20,863 nucleotides of DNA from a virus. The notes under the pieces were generated by a model that was not told the DNA's origin, ran no database searches, and saw only the letters and a list, made by a program, of their open reading frames with translations. Each line of letters begins with the position of its first letter. The first letter of the stretch is position 1. The stretch covers positions 1 to 20,863 of the IMG/VR virus record IMGVR_UViG_3300025869_000126; one strand, given 5' to 3'. Made by a program: the position numbers and the translations under genes. Shown here one piece after another: positions 1-6,766 of this stretch.

Positions 1-187
1 GGGTTGGACGACCCTTCTCATCTTTCATAGGGCCTTTCATGCCTGCAAATCTCGCGGCAAATGAAACTCTTCTAGGATTCTTACCTTTAGGTACAGGAGC
101 TTTTAAGTTAGCACCTTCTTTGTTTTTAAAATACTTTCTGCCTGCTGCAGTTAGACCACCAGTTTTACTTTTATGTTCTTTTCTCAT
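1..187 (-). CDS. Small basic phage protein, DUF6321-like (partial, C-terminus off the left edge)
   Basis: The reading frame starts at the ATG at 187-185 and runs off the window after 62 codons. The visible protein is rich in Lys, Arg and Gly. It contains the segments GGLTAAGRKYFKNKEGANLK and RRVSFAARFAGMKGPMKDEK, which I recognise from memory as the layout of a small phage family (DUF6321): a GGL..GRK start, then an ARFAGMKGP block. The start codon overlaps the stop of the upstream gene as ATGA, so translation is probably coupled. The function is unknown. In related phages such genes sit near the portal, which suggests a virion-associated or packaging role, but this is only inference from position. 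Confidence 0.75.
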   Translation of the reverse strand, partial: MRKEHKSKTGGLTAAGRKYFKNKEGANLKAPVPKGKNPRRVSFAARFAGMKGPMKDEKGRPT

Positions 188-426
188 GTTCTATACGCTC
201 TTGTTTTCTTTGCAACGGACTTCGGCTGTTTCACATGCTGTTTGCCCTTTTTTGTTCCTTTTCGCTTTGCTCTTGTCGTGGCCGCATACTCCGCAGACGT
301 TAGACTGTCTATCGCTTTCTTGGGGAGGTATCTTTCCCCAGTAACGCTTGATTTCTTGCCAGACTTCGTTTGCCATTTTTGTTTACCCCACGACTTGAGA
401 CTTTGTTGACTTTTAGCTAGTGCCAT
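184..426 (-). CDS. Small lysine-rich phage protein, 80 aa
   Basis: This is a basic 80-residue protein. Its central block reads QKWQTKSGKKSSVTGERYLP, followed by AIDSLTSAEYAATTRAKRKG and a Lys-rich tail. That pattern is familiar from small conserved proteins next to phage portal genes, but its function is not known. I chose the ATG at 426-424 over a TTG two codons upstream because this ATG overlaps the stop of the preceding gene as TAATG, the same junction type seen elsewhere in the operon. The stop in turn overlaps the next start as ATGA. The many basic residues fit nucleic-acid or capsid contact, but nothing in the sequence proves it. Confidence 0.8.
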   Translation of the reverse strand: MALAKSQQSLKSWGKQKWQTKSGKKSSVTGERYLPKKAIDSLTSAEYAATTRAKRKGTKKGKQHVKQPKSVAKKTRAYRT

Positions 427-527
427 TACCAAATAGCGACTATAATAATAACAACTGCAATTACTGCCATACCAATTTTATGATCTGACCAATAATGCAT
501 AATTTTATCTTTTATGTTACTTATCAT
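426..527 (-). CDS. Single-span membrane peptide, 33 aa
   Basis: This is a 33-residue peptide too short for usual gene callers. It starts MISNIKDKIMHYWSDHKIG and ends in a hydrophobic stretch of about 14 residues (MAVIAVVIIIVAIW). The layout is a short amphipathic or charged N-terminus followed by one membrane span at the C-terminus. The start lies inside the stop of the preceding gene (ATGA), and its own stop overlaps the next start (TAATG). This tight packing on both sides is the main support that it is translated. The function is unknown. A membrane-active lysis or holin-like accessory peptide is possible, but no lysis gene is visible nearby. Confidence 0.65.
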   Translation of the reverse strand: MISNIKDKIMHYWSDHKIGMAVIAVVIIIVAIW

Positions 528-715
528 GATTTGTATCCTCCTCCAGCTTTTTTATATGCTTTAGCTAATGCTTGCGCTTTTCTCGCACTCCATTGCCCCG
601 CACCAGTCCCATGAGAAGCCTGAGCTTTAATACGATTAAAGATCTTTTTTCTCATACCAGGCTTGGTATAATTACCAGCCTTATTTACTGTACTTTTTGA
701 CTTTTTTACTGCCAT
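524..715 (-). CDS. Small basic phage protein, DUF5872-like, 63 aa
   Basis: This 63-residue basic protein ends with the block GQWSARKAQALAKAYKKAGG, preceded by a segment resembling KPGMRKKIFNRIKA. I recognise this tail (QWSARKAQ..AKxYKKAGGGY) from memory as the core of the DUF5872 family, widespread in phages and giant viruses and of unknown function. A G-rich ribosome site (AGGGGG) lies about 8 bases upstream of the ATG at 715-713. The gene overlaps the end of the upstream 45-aa gene by 35 bases, and its stop overlaps the membrane peptide start as ATGA. Confidence 0.82.
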   Translation of the reverse strand: MAVKKSKSTVNKAGNYTKPGMRKKIFNRIKAQASHGTGAGQWSARKAQALAKAYKKAGGGYKS

Positions 716-818
716 TTTTAATTACCCCCTGTAAAACTTTAGCTTGTTTAGCATGTGACTTAGATGCTTTCTTTAAACCTTTAATTACTTTTTTAACTGT
801 TTTTATTTTTTGTTTCAT
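681..818 (-). CDS. Small lysine-rich protein, 45 aa
   Basis: This 45-residue protein begins MKQKIKTVKKVIKGLKKASK and continues SHAKQAKVLQGVIKNG, with about one third Lys. The KKASKSHAKQAKVL pattern resembles small portal-adjacent proteins of marine phages, recalled from memory only. The start at 818-816 overlaps the stop of the upstream 84-aa gene as ATGA. The last 35 bases overlap the next gene in a different frame. The protein is probably a short amphipathic helix. The function is unknown. The alternative is that it is a chance frame, but the exact stop/start overlap argues against that. Confidence 0.65.
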   Translation of the reverse strand: MKQKIKTVKKVIKGLKKASKSHAKQAKVLQGVIKNGSKKVKKYSK

Positions 819-1069
819 TTCTTTTTATTTTTTCTGGCATTAACTCCACTAGAAACTACTGTTCCTGTAGCTGTGCCTTTGCCTAAATCTTTGACAGGTT
901 GTAAATTCTTTTTAACTTTCTTTTTAGTTGCTTTCTTGGCAGGTTCTAAAATAAGTTTTTTAGCATCTTTCATTTTAATTCTGTTAAATACACTTTTTGC
1001 AGCTTTTTTTCCTGCAGGAGTTTTGAGTGCTATTCTTCCTCCTAATTTTAATAAACTAAAAAATCCCAT
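815..1069 (-). CDS. Lysine-rich hypothetical protein, 84 aa
   Basis: This is an 84-residue, very basic protein with a short hydrophobic start (MGFFSLLKLGGRIALKTPAG) and a Lys-rich remainder, including a KKATKKKVKK segment. No domain is recognised. Its ATG shares a base with the portal stop (TAATG), and its stop overlaps the next start (ATGA), so it is coupled to the portal gene. The position directly downstream of the portal suggests a minor virion or assembly role. The basic composition would also fit DNA binding. Both are inferences. Confidence 0.75.
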   Translation of the reverse strand: MGFFSLLKLGGRIALKTPAGKKAAKSVFNRIKMKDAKKLILEPAKKATKKKVKKNLQPVKDLGKGTATGTVVSSGVNARKNKKK

Positions 1070-3471
1070 TATTGCCTTCCTATAGTTGTACTGATAATGC
1101 TATCTACATTAGATGTTAATTTTTCTGCTGAGTCCATTGCCATCTGTGCTTCTTTCAATTTACGATCTTCATCTTTGTTTTCATCATCAATCATTATTTT
1201 AGATTCTTGTAAATCCATTTTGTCTTGATGCATTTTCATATCGTCCATTAATTTTTTAGCACGCAATGCTAAGTCTTGCCTTTGAATTTCTAATTGTTCT
1301 TGTGATGAATCTTTCTTTTCACCATTCATAATTTTAGTTTTCTCTTCATCAAATTGTAAAACTTTATCTGAAGCATCCGCGGCCATCAATGCAATTTGAT
1401 TTTCCATTTCAGGTGGAAGCTGTTGACCAGCCATAATCATTTGTTGCGCTTGTGGATCTTGAATCATCTGAGCCATTTGTTGTTGATACTTCATAGCTAA
1501 GTGATCTTGCATATGAGAGACTAGAAGTTGTTGAACTGCTGGACTTTCAAATGAAGGATTCTGCATAAACGTACCATGTGTAATAATATGAGCATCATGA
1601 TTTTGTTCTGGTTTTGCTTGAAGAGGTGCCCCCTTAAGCGCCGCCATGTTTTCAGATATTGGGTCTGCACTAAATGGTTGCTGTTGTTGTTTTAAATAAC
1701 GTTGTGGTTCACTTATTCCCATTGCAGAAAATAGTTCCATACCAATTTGTTCCATGTTATAAGCTGCAGGATTTTGTTGTGCTATTGACATAATAGCATT
1801 TATTTTTGCAATCCTGTGTGCTTCTGTAGGCATGTTTGGATCTGATACTGGAATAACATCAATTGATTTTAAATTAAAATCTTTTTTAAATACTTGCTGT
1901 GCACCACCTGCGACTTCATATGGATATAAATCGGGAAGATATTCATAATCTAGACGTGTAAGTATTCGCAGGTTTTTTGTTTGTGCGGCATGTAACCGCT
2001 TGTGCACAGCGCTGAACAGCTTTGAAGACTGTTCAAGTAGAGCCATAGTCGTTCCGACTGGCCCATAGTTTGTTGCATTTTCTACTACGTTATCAGTAGA
2101 GTCTGCAAATTGCGATGCGAGTTTAGAAGCATAATCCATTAAATTAAATAATGTAGATGATGGTTCTTTAAATGGAAGTATCTGTAATGATTTTCCTAAG
2201 TCACCCGCTGGAGCGTTTACCTCTCTAAATTCACCTGGTGCAATAGGCTCGTCAGGGGCAAGGACACGTAAACCGTGTGCCTTGAATCCACCTGGCAAGT
2301 TCGCAAAGGTTCCTGCATCAATTAATTGACGCATGGAGGAAGTAGCTGTTTTGGTTAATCCACCAATAAGATGAATGTAACCATATCCGTAAAATCCTAA
2401 TCCAGGAATCATTGTATAATGTGTAAAATACATTTTCTTTTTACGCATCATATCTTCTGCATCATAGTTTCTTCTAATAGCAAGTACTTCACCATCTTCA
2501 GTCATATGTACTATGTATGGCAGTTTAATACCATCTGGGTCTTCAAATCCTGGTAAATCTATATTAACATGCATCTCTAAGATACTTGCATAATCATCAT
2601 TCTCACCAGGTTTGCTTGAACCAACAGTTTCATCTGATAATTCATCAGCTGATGTTTGGTCAATAGTATAATCTACATCTACATCTACATCCCTAAATAC
2701 TCCTGCTAATTGCATTTTCTTTATTTCGTTTTTAGATATTAAATATTTGTGAGTATAACGTTCTGCTGTTTCTAAATCAGATGCATAATAGTCTACATAA
2801 AAATCTTGTGCTTTTATAAATTCTGTAACTGGTCTTTGCAAGGCTGGATTAAAATAAGTTTTATTAAATGATGTACCATATAATGCTACATGAAATAACA
2901 TCTTATCTAACTCAGGCCCATACTCAGGCATTTGTGTTTGTGTTTGCCAATTTAAAAATTGACGTACACGATTTGATTGATCTAATTTTTCTTGAGTTTG
3001 AGTTCCCATTATTACAGTACGCACAGGGCCTTCTGTTGGAAATAATTCTTTATATGCTTTTGCTTGAAACTTTACAACTGCTTGAGCTAATACCGGATGT
3101 GTAACTCCTGATGAGCCTGGAAATGAACCAGCTGAATCATCATATTGTAATCCTAAAAGATTAATACCATCTTCTGCTATCTCATCATATTCTTCTCGTG
3201 ATTGTTTATCTCTATCAAAACCTTCTAATAACTCTTGTGCAACTGCTTGCACTTCTGCGTCTTCCATAACATCTGCTAAGTTAGCATCATGTTCTGTATC
3301 CATCATTGGTTCTTCATCAAGAAGACCCATTGCATCGGCTTCGTCTATTTCTGTTTGATCTGTTAATGTAACTTGCGCACCGCCATCTTCCATAGCCGTA
3401 ATATCTTCAGAAGTTGGTATTTCTGCTGATATCGCGTCGTCTTCCAATTGTATTCTTTTTTCTATTGCCAT
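1069..3471 (-). CDS. Portal protein, 800 aa
   Basis: The portal forms the dodecameric ring at the capsid vertex through which DNA is pumped, and it docks the terminase and tail. The assignment rests on its size, its position directly downstream of the large terminase, and the segment FPGSSGVTHPVLAQAVVKFQ (roughly residues 116-135) followed by AKAYKELFP, a pattern I know from portals of marine podovirus-like phages. The first 90 residues are acidic. The C-terminal third is rich in Gln, Met and Glu (repeated QQMAQMIQDPQAQQ-like stretches) and is probably a helical, coiled-coil-like barrel or tail. An AGGGGA ribosome site precedes the ATG. Its stop overlaps the next start. At 800 residues it is somewhat long, mainly because of the two terminal extensions. 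Confidence 0.88.
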   Translation of the reverse strand: MAIEKRIQLEDDAISAEIPTSEDITAMEDGGAQVTLTDQTEIDEADAMGLLDEEPMMDTEHDANLADVMEDAEVQAVAQELLEGFDRDKQSREEYDEIAEDGINLLGLQYDDSAGSFPGSSGVTHPVLAQAVVKFQAKAYKELFPTEGPVRTVIMGTQTQEKLDQSNRVRQFLNWQTQTQMPEYGPELDKMLFHVALYGTSFNKTYFNPALQRPVTEFIKAQDFYVDYYASDLETAERYTHKYLISKNEIKKMQLAGVFRDVDVDVDYTIDQTSADELSDETVGSSKPGENDDYASILEMHVNIDLPGFEDPDGIKLPYIVHMTEDGEVLAIRRNYDAEDMMRKKKMYFTHYTMIPGLGFYGYGYIHLIGGLTKTATSSMRQLIDAGTFANLPGGFKAHGLRVLAPDEPIAPGEFREVNAPAGDLGKSLQILPFKEPSSTLFNLMDYASKLASQFADSTDNVVENATNYGPVGTTMALLEQSSKLFSAVHKRLHAAQTKNLRILTRLDYEYLPDLYPYEVAGGAQQVFKKDFNLKSIDVIPVSDPNMPTEAHRIAKINAIMSIAQQNPAAYNMEQIGMELFSAMGISEPQRYLKQQQQPFSADPISENMAALKGAPLQAKPEQNHDAHIITHGTFMQNPSFESPAVQQLLVSHMQDHLAMKYQQQMAQMIQDPQAQQMIMAGQQLPPEMENQIALMAADASDKVLQFDEEKTKIMNGEKKDSSQEQLEIQRQDLALRAKKLMDDMKMHQDKMDLQESKIMIDDENKDEDRKLKEAQMAMDSAEKLTSNVDSIISTTIGRQ

Positions 3472-3480
3472 TTATATCCC

Positions 3481-5034
3481 CTAATAGTAACGTCTAGATT
3501 CTCTATTATAGATCTCTTTCTCTCTTTTGTCAAGGAATGTGTCAGCTGTGTTTGATACATAACCACCATTTCTCATCCACAACAGAGCTTGTGTTACTGT
3601 ATCTACTAAGTCATCATGAAGTCCTGTAGGAAATGCTCTGATCTCATCTATTACTTCCATAGCCCAATCTTTTTTAAATGGTGCATAGATTCTACCATTG
3701 TGAAATAAAGAAGATATTGCATAAGCCCGCGCAACCTTGTCTCTATCTGGTTGAAACTCAAATATAGGAATACCTGTCAAACGCAAGTCTTGTATTAAAG
3801 ATTGACCTGATGCTTTTTTCTCGATTAATACAGAATCTGGATTGTGTTCGTGGTATTTAGATACTGCTTTTTCTCTAAGCGTAGGAAAATCCCATCTACC
3901 TTTCTCAGCTCCTAATAATATAAGATTTGGAACTTCTAAACCAGAACTAAATACTCCCCATGTGGTTACAGCACTATAATCGGCTGTACTTCTTGTAGAA
4001 AATGCTGTATCCCATGATTGTATGATATATTCGCAATCAGGGGGGCTGGGATTATCCCAGTTTTGCCACCAATCTAGCTTAATTATATTACCTTCTTCCG
4101 CAGAAGGTGCTTGTCCATAGAGTGCATCGAATTTAAAGGGGGGCGTATTGTTTTTTGTACGTATTATCTCTTCAGTTGACCAACAAAATCCGTTTTCTAC
4201 GTCTGCTTCTGGCCAAAATGACTCCCCAAGCTCTAAATTAGTATAATTTTGCGACAAATATCCTTGTTTTACAAGTTTTTTTCGTGCTTCTTCGAGTTTT
4301 TCTAAAGATTCTGTAGTATTTAGGGCCGGTATGCGTACTACTTCCCACTTATCTGACATAGGTGAGCTGTCTTCCATGGCTAATAGGTGGCCAGAAAGAT
4401 CTCTTTCATGCCATCTTGTCATAACTATAACTATTTTACCACCAGGCATGAGCCTTGTACGTAAACCAGAGGCATACCACTCGTTTAAACTCTCTCTTCT
4501 AGTCTTAGAAAATGCGTCTTGCTCTGATATTGGGTCATCTATAATAGCAAGATGGGCACCAAAACCAGCAATACCTGATCCAGAACCAGCTGCTAGGAAT
4601 GAGCCTGCATCTTTTCCTTTATGTTGTAGACTCCAACTGTTTGCTGCTCTATTATCTTTACGAATGTTTGTTTGAGGGAATATAGCTTTGTACTGGGGTG
4701 TGTTTATTATATCACGAATAGCGCGGCCGAACCTTGTGGCTAAGTCATCACTGTGTGATACTGCAATCTCTTGCCAATATGGATTCTTACCTAGAGCCCA
4801 TGCTGGAAAGTATGTTGATGTTATAAGTGATTTACTAGAACGCGGCGCAACAAAGACCATGAGCCTGTCATTTTCATTGTTGGCTATCTTCATGAGTTCA
4901 TCGCATAGAACTCTATGGTGTGGGCCAATACTAAATGAGGGATTCATTAGCATTACAAATGCTAACAAGTCATCTCTTGCTTGTTTAACAGCTAGTCTTG
5001 AGGCGGCGTTTCTATCTTCTACTGTTACAGACAT
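3481..5034 (-). CDS. terL: Terminase large subunit (packaging ATPase/nuclease), 517 aa
   Basis: TerL is the motor that translocates phage DNA into the prohead and cuts it. The N-terminal ATPase has a Walker A-like APRSSKS at residues 63-69 and a Walker B HLAIIDDP at 161-168, followed by VMTRWHERDLSG (204-214). The C-terminal RNase H-like nuclease shows the expected acidic residues: D342 in QSWDTAFS, E405 in VLIEKKASG and D474/D475 in GLHDDLVDT. The order and motifs match the TIGR01630-type terminases. The P-loop has Ser where the second Gly of GxGKS/HGKS-like loops would be, although Lys-Ser is kept. A GGGGA site lies upstream of the ATG. Its start lies inside the end of the preceding 48-aa gene. 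Confidence 0.95.
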   Translation of the reverse strand: MSVTVEDRNAASRLAVKQARDDLLAFVMLMNPSFSIGPHHRVLCDELMKIANNENDRLMVFVAPRSSKSLITSTYFPAWALGKNPYWQEIAVSHSDDLATRFGRAIRDIINTPQYKAIFPQTNIRKDNRAANSWSLQHKGKDAGSFLAAGSGSGIAGFGAHLAIIDDPISEQDAFSKTRRESLNEWYASGLRTRLMPGGKIVIVMTRWHERDLSGHLLAMEDSSPMSDKWEVVRIPALNTTESLEKLEEARKKLVKQGYLSQNYTNLELGESFWPEADVENGFCWSTEEIIRTKNNTPPFKFDALYGQAPSAEEGNIIKLDWWQNWDNPSPPDCEYIIQSWDTAFSTRSTADYSAVTTWGVFSSGLEVPNLILLGAEKGRWDFPTLREKAVSKYHEHNPDSVLIEKKASGQSLIQDLRLTGIPIFEFQPDRDKVARAYAISSLFHNGRIYAPFKKDWAMEVIDEIRAFPTGLHDDLVDTVTQALLWMRNGGYVSNTADTFLDKREKEIYNRESRRYY

Positions 5035-5158
5035 ATACTGTTTTTCCCCATATCACTAATTGTGAATGTAAATCTTCTGGTGGATTATCGGGATCGTATA
5101 AGTTTAGTTGTGGGTTTAGTACCATATTTGTATCTCCTGTGATTTGTATGGTTGGCAT
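5012..5158 (-). CDS. Hypothetical protein, 48 aa (or 37 aa from an internal start)
   Basis: This short frame contains NPQLNLYDPDNPPEDLHSQL followed by VIWGKTVYVCNSRR. It has two possible starts. The ATG at 5158 overlaps the upstream stop as TAATG, but has no ribosome site. The in-frame ATG at 5125 is preceded by a good AGGAG 8 bases upstream. I list the longer form because stop/start overlap is the rule in this operon, but the shorter 37-aa product is about equally likely. The end overlaps the terminase start by 23 bases. No family or function is recognised. Confidence 0.6.
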   Translation of the reverse strand: MPTIQITGDTNMVLNPQLNLYDPDNPPEDLHSQLVIWGKTVYVCNSRR

Positions 5159-5313
5159 TAAAACTTTTTACTGTATGAAATACCAATTTTGTTTTTACCT
5201 ACGTTTAATTTTAAACCTTTGGGTATAATCTTTTTTACTTTTTTATACCCAGGTATTTTTTCTGCAGCTTTGTCAAGCTTGGGTGCTATGTATTCGTTGT
5301 ATAACTTTGACAC
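5158..5313 (-). CDS. Small basic protein with GTG start, 51 aa
   Basis: This 51-residue protein begins MSKLYNEYIAPKLDKAAEKI, followed by a Lys-rich part (GYKKVKKIIPKGLKLNVGKN). It starts at a GTG that shares its first base with the preceding TAG stop (TAGTG) and ends at a TAA sharing a base with the next ATG. The double coupling is the main evidence that it is real. No domain is recognised. Its location between the terminase subunits suggests a packaging or capsid accessory role, which is inference only. Confidence 0.6.
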   Translation of the reverse strand: MSKLYNEYIAPKLDKAAEKIPGYKKVKKIIPKGLKLNVGKNKIGISYSKKF

Positions 5314-5789
5314 TATCTACTCTTTGCTATTTTAGCTTTAGTCATTTTATTTTTTCTTTTCATTGTTTCAGCAGGTGTTTCTCCAGATAAAGCCAATGAT
5401 AAATCTACCTCACCTTCACTTGTTTTTATTGGATCATATGTTCCTGAAGGATTTTTTATACCTTTAGAACCTTTTTCTAAAATTCTATCTGTTCTTGAAC
5501 CTTTATGAACACCTTTAGTTAATTGAGTTTTTGGTTCAGCAGCCATCTTCTTACGAAGTTTGTTTTTAGCTTTACCTTCAGCACCTCTATCAAATGTGCC
5601 TTCACGTTCTTGTTTCTTTACAGAACTTAATGCTTTTTTAAATGAAGCTCCATCAGCTTTCATTCTTTTCTTTAATTTATTCATTTGAACGGCATATTTA
5701 CTTCTACCGTCTTCAGTTTTTTCTTTAGTTAACTTATCTTTATTTGCTAATAACGCTTTGATTTGCGCTTCATATCCTTCTACTGACAT
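5313..5789 (-). CDS. Lysine-rich hypothetical protein between terminase genes, 158 aa
   Basis: This is a 158-residue, highly charged protein. Its first 70 residues look helical and coiled-coil-like (heptad-like Lys/Glu/Leu in YEAQIKALLANKDKLTKEK). The middle is Lys/Arg-rich, and a less charged segment near 117-140 contains GTYDPIKTSEGEVDLSLALS. No catalytic motif or membrane segment is seen. A GGGAAG ribosome site lies upstream of the ATG, five bases after the small terminase stop. It is coupled to the following GTG gene. The function is unknown. A scaffolding, head or packaging accessory role is possible from position. Confidence 0.75.
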   Translation of the reverse strand: MSVEGYEAQIKALLANKDKLTKEKTEDGRSKYAVQMNKLKKRMKADGASFKKALSSVKKQEREGTFDRGAEGKAKNKLRKKMAAEPKTQLTKGVHKGSRTDRILEKGSKGIKNPSGTYDPIKTSEGEVDLSLALSGETPAETMKRKNKMTKAKIAKSR

Positions 5790-5794
5790 AGTAT

Positions 5795-6250
5795 TTACTT
5801 CCCTTCTACGAGTTTTAATTTTGGTGCTGCAATTTTCTTGAGTCTTTCTACATCTCTTTCTATATCTTCATCAGAGTTGCCAGATGCAAAAGCATTCTCT
5901 ACAGTCATCTCGGTGATGTTCTTTTCAGTCCACATAGCCTGGTGTTTACCAAGTAATTCAAGGGAGCGGATAGCCGCGTTGTAATCGCCTTCCTGCTCAG
6001 TTTTTTCAGCAATACGTACTAGGCGGCGTAATATATCATCCGCTTCAATTTTAGTACGCTTTGTTTGGTCGGCCTTGAGTTCTGAGATTCTCTCAGCCAC
6101 AGCAGGATTCCGTATGATTTGCCAAGCATTTTTCTTTGCATGTTGTTCTCCGTATCCAGCACGTATGGCAGCACGAACTGCGTTGAGATCTTTTATAAAC
6201 TCTAAGCAGAACTGCTCTTGTTGTGCGGTTAATGTATCGCCTTTTGCCAT
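5795..6250 (-). CDS. terS: Terminase small subunit, 151 aa
   Basis: TerS recognises the phage DNA for packaging and hands it to TerL. The N-terminal part has the Terminase_2 pattern: LTAQQEQFCLEFIKDLNAVR, then AAIRAGYGEQHAKKNAWQII and RNPAVAERISEL. This is a helix-turn-helix-like region with the typical AGY..AK.A..ll.NP.V..RI layout. A helical oligomerisation segment follows (IEADDILRRLVRIAEKTEQ), then an acidic/basic tail. The length of 151 fits the family. It is the first gene of the leftward operon. No ribosome site is visible upstream of the ATG, and a promoter-like sequence lies so close that the transcript may be nearly leaderless (see findings). Confidence 0.92.
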   Translation of the reverse strand: MAKGDTLTAQQEQFCLEFIKDLNAVRAAIRAGYGEQHAKKNAWQIIRNPAVAERISELKADQTKRTKIEADDILRRLVRIAEKTEQEGDYNAAIRSLELLGKHQAMWTEKNITEMTVENAFASGNSDEDIERDVERLKKIAAPKLKLVEGK

Positions 6251-6257
6251 AGATTAA

Positions 6258-6286
6258 ATTATACATGAAAAGGTGTTGTAATACAA
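6258..6286 (-). promoter_or_regulatory. Candidate leftward promoter for terS operon
   Basis: On the minus strand a TTGTAT (6286-6281) is followed after 17 bases by a perfect TATAAT (6263-6258). Transcription would begin about 6251, directly at the terS start codon. The -35 box matches only 3 of 6 consensus bases, so the assignment rests mainly on the -10 box and on the absence of any other leftward signal before the operon. Confidence 0.45.
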
Positions 6287-6304
6287 GGGGGGCTAGGTTA
6301 TAAT
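6276..6304 (+). promoter_or_regulatory. Candidate rightward promoter back to back with terS promoter
   Basis: TTGTAA (6276-6281) and a perfect TATAAT (6299-6304) are separated by 17 bases. The two opposing -35 boxes share the 11-base palindrome TTGTAATACAA at 6276-6286. No gene starts for 450 bases downstream, so a transcript from here would first be a structured untranslated RNA. A GGGGGGC heptamer lies in the spacer. Confidence 0.5.
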
Positions 6305-6343
6305 GTGAGTGTATATCGCATTGCGGTGTACATCTCCTGTAAT

Positions 6344-6401
6344 GAGAGGGGTTCAAAGCGCATACCACACACATCACACACTAAAAAGCGCTACCCCTCT
6401 C
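6344..6401. other. Long interrupted stem-loop
   Basis: GAGAGGGGT (6344-6352) pairs perfectly with ACCCCTCTC (6393-6401). After a four-base bulge on the left side, AGCGC (6357-6361) pairs with GCGCT (6388-6392). This makes a 14-pair stem closing a 26-base CA-rich loop. It lies in the non-coding gap between the divergent blocks and is followed at once by two further hairpins. It could be an RNA structure, a terminase recognition site or a protein-binding dyad. Confidence 0.6.
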
Positions 6402-6438
6402 GACTTAAAAAAAAGTCTAAAATTTGCTAAAATTTTTT
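6402..6438. other. Two small adjacent hairpins ending in a T run
   Basis: GACTT (6402-6406) and AAGTC (6413-6417) enclose six A. Next, AAAATTT (6419-6425) and AAATTTT (6430-6436) enclose GCTA, and the T run continues to 6438. The second is AT-only, so it would be a weak terminator at best, but together with the preceding stem it could end a short rightward RNA begun near 6311. Confidence 0.4.
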
Positions 6439-6442
6439 GAGG

Positions 6443-6468
6443 TGTATATGTATGTATGTATGTGTGTA
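6443..6468. repeat. Short tetranucleotide tract
   Basis: Four copies of TATG (6447-6462) sit inside a TG/TA alternating stretch. This is the only microsatellite-like tract noticed in the intergenic gap. It could vary in length between related phages. No function can be read from it. Confidence 0.6.
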
Positions 6469-6526
6469 GATTTTTTCCCCTGCCCCCTCTGACCGAGCAA
6501 CCCCACCCCCAAGCAACGCCTTATTT

Positions 6527-6555
6527 TTGACACATTTGAATTGTGTCAGAATTAT
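6527..6555 (+). promoter_or_regulatory. Candidate early promoter with operator-like dyad
   Basis: A perfect TTGACA (6527-6532) is followed after 17 bases by AATTAT (6550-6555, four of six matches to TATAAT). Between and over them lies the dyad TGACACA (6528-6534) and TGTGTCA (6542-6548) with a 7-base centre. A repressor bound there would block polymerase. Transcription would run into the rightward early genes from 6767. A second dyad, TTTGTTG (6557-6563) with CAACAAA (6572-6578), lies just downstream and would be at the 5' end of the RNA. Confidence 0.5.
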
Positions 6556-6556
6556 G

Positions 6557-6578
6557 TTTGTTGTATTTATGCAACAAA
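6557..6578. other. Hairpin downstream of early promoter
   Basis: TTTGTTG (6557-6563) and CAACAAA (6572-6578) form a perfect 7-pair stem with an 8-base loop. It sits where the transcript from the 6527 promoter would begin, so it may protect the RNA 5' end or be an operator half. Confidence 0.45.
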
Positions 6579-6682
6579 GCCCTTCCAACCTCGTTTGGCT
6601 ATGCGTTTTCGACATATTAGCTATGCAATCTTAGCATAATACTTGCCTTATTTATGCCACATTTATATTCTATCCTATAACC

Positions 6683-6708
6683 ATAGCAAGATAAAAAGCC
6701 CTTGCTGT
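6683..6708. other. Hairpin in the leader of the rightward operon
   Basis: AGCAAG (6685-6690) pairs with CTTGCT (6701-6706), and two outer pairs (one G-U) extend the stem to eight, with a 10-base loop. It has no T run after it, so it is not an obvious terminator. A five-pair dyad TATGC/GCATA lies upstream at 6622-6638. The rest of 6579-6757 shows no gene. Confidence 0.4.
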
Positions 6709-6766
6709 AAACCTAGCTATCCCTTCTTGATATTTAGGTTTTGAATGGCTTGACGAGGTGATGCTT

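Noticed and set aside
39-409. Plus-strand frames opposite the small basic genes
   Set aside because: They are hydrophobic, Cys/Phe-rich complements of the Lys-rich minus-strand genes, which have exact stop/start junctions and recognisable motifs.
4331-5228. Plus-strand frames opposite the terminase start
   Set aside because: They are antisense to clear TerL motifs and have no ribosome sites.
6344-6365. GGTTCAAA resembling a tRNA T-loop
   Set aside because: The bases on either side do not form a T-stem, and no acceptor, D or anticodon arm can be drawn around it.
6427-6615. Minus-strand 62-codon frame in the intergenic gap
   Set aside because: It has no ribosome site, has a composition unlike neighbouring proteins, and overlaps the hairpins and promoter-like sites. 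It is treated as a chance frame.
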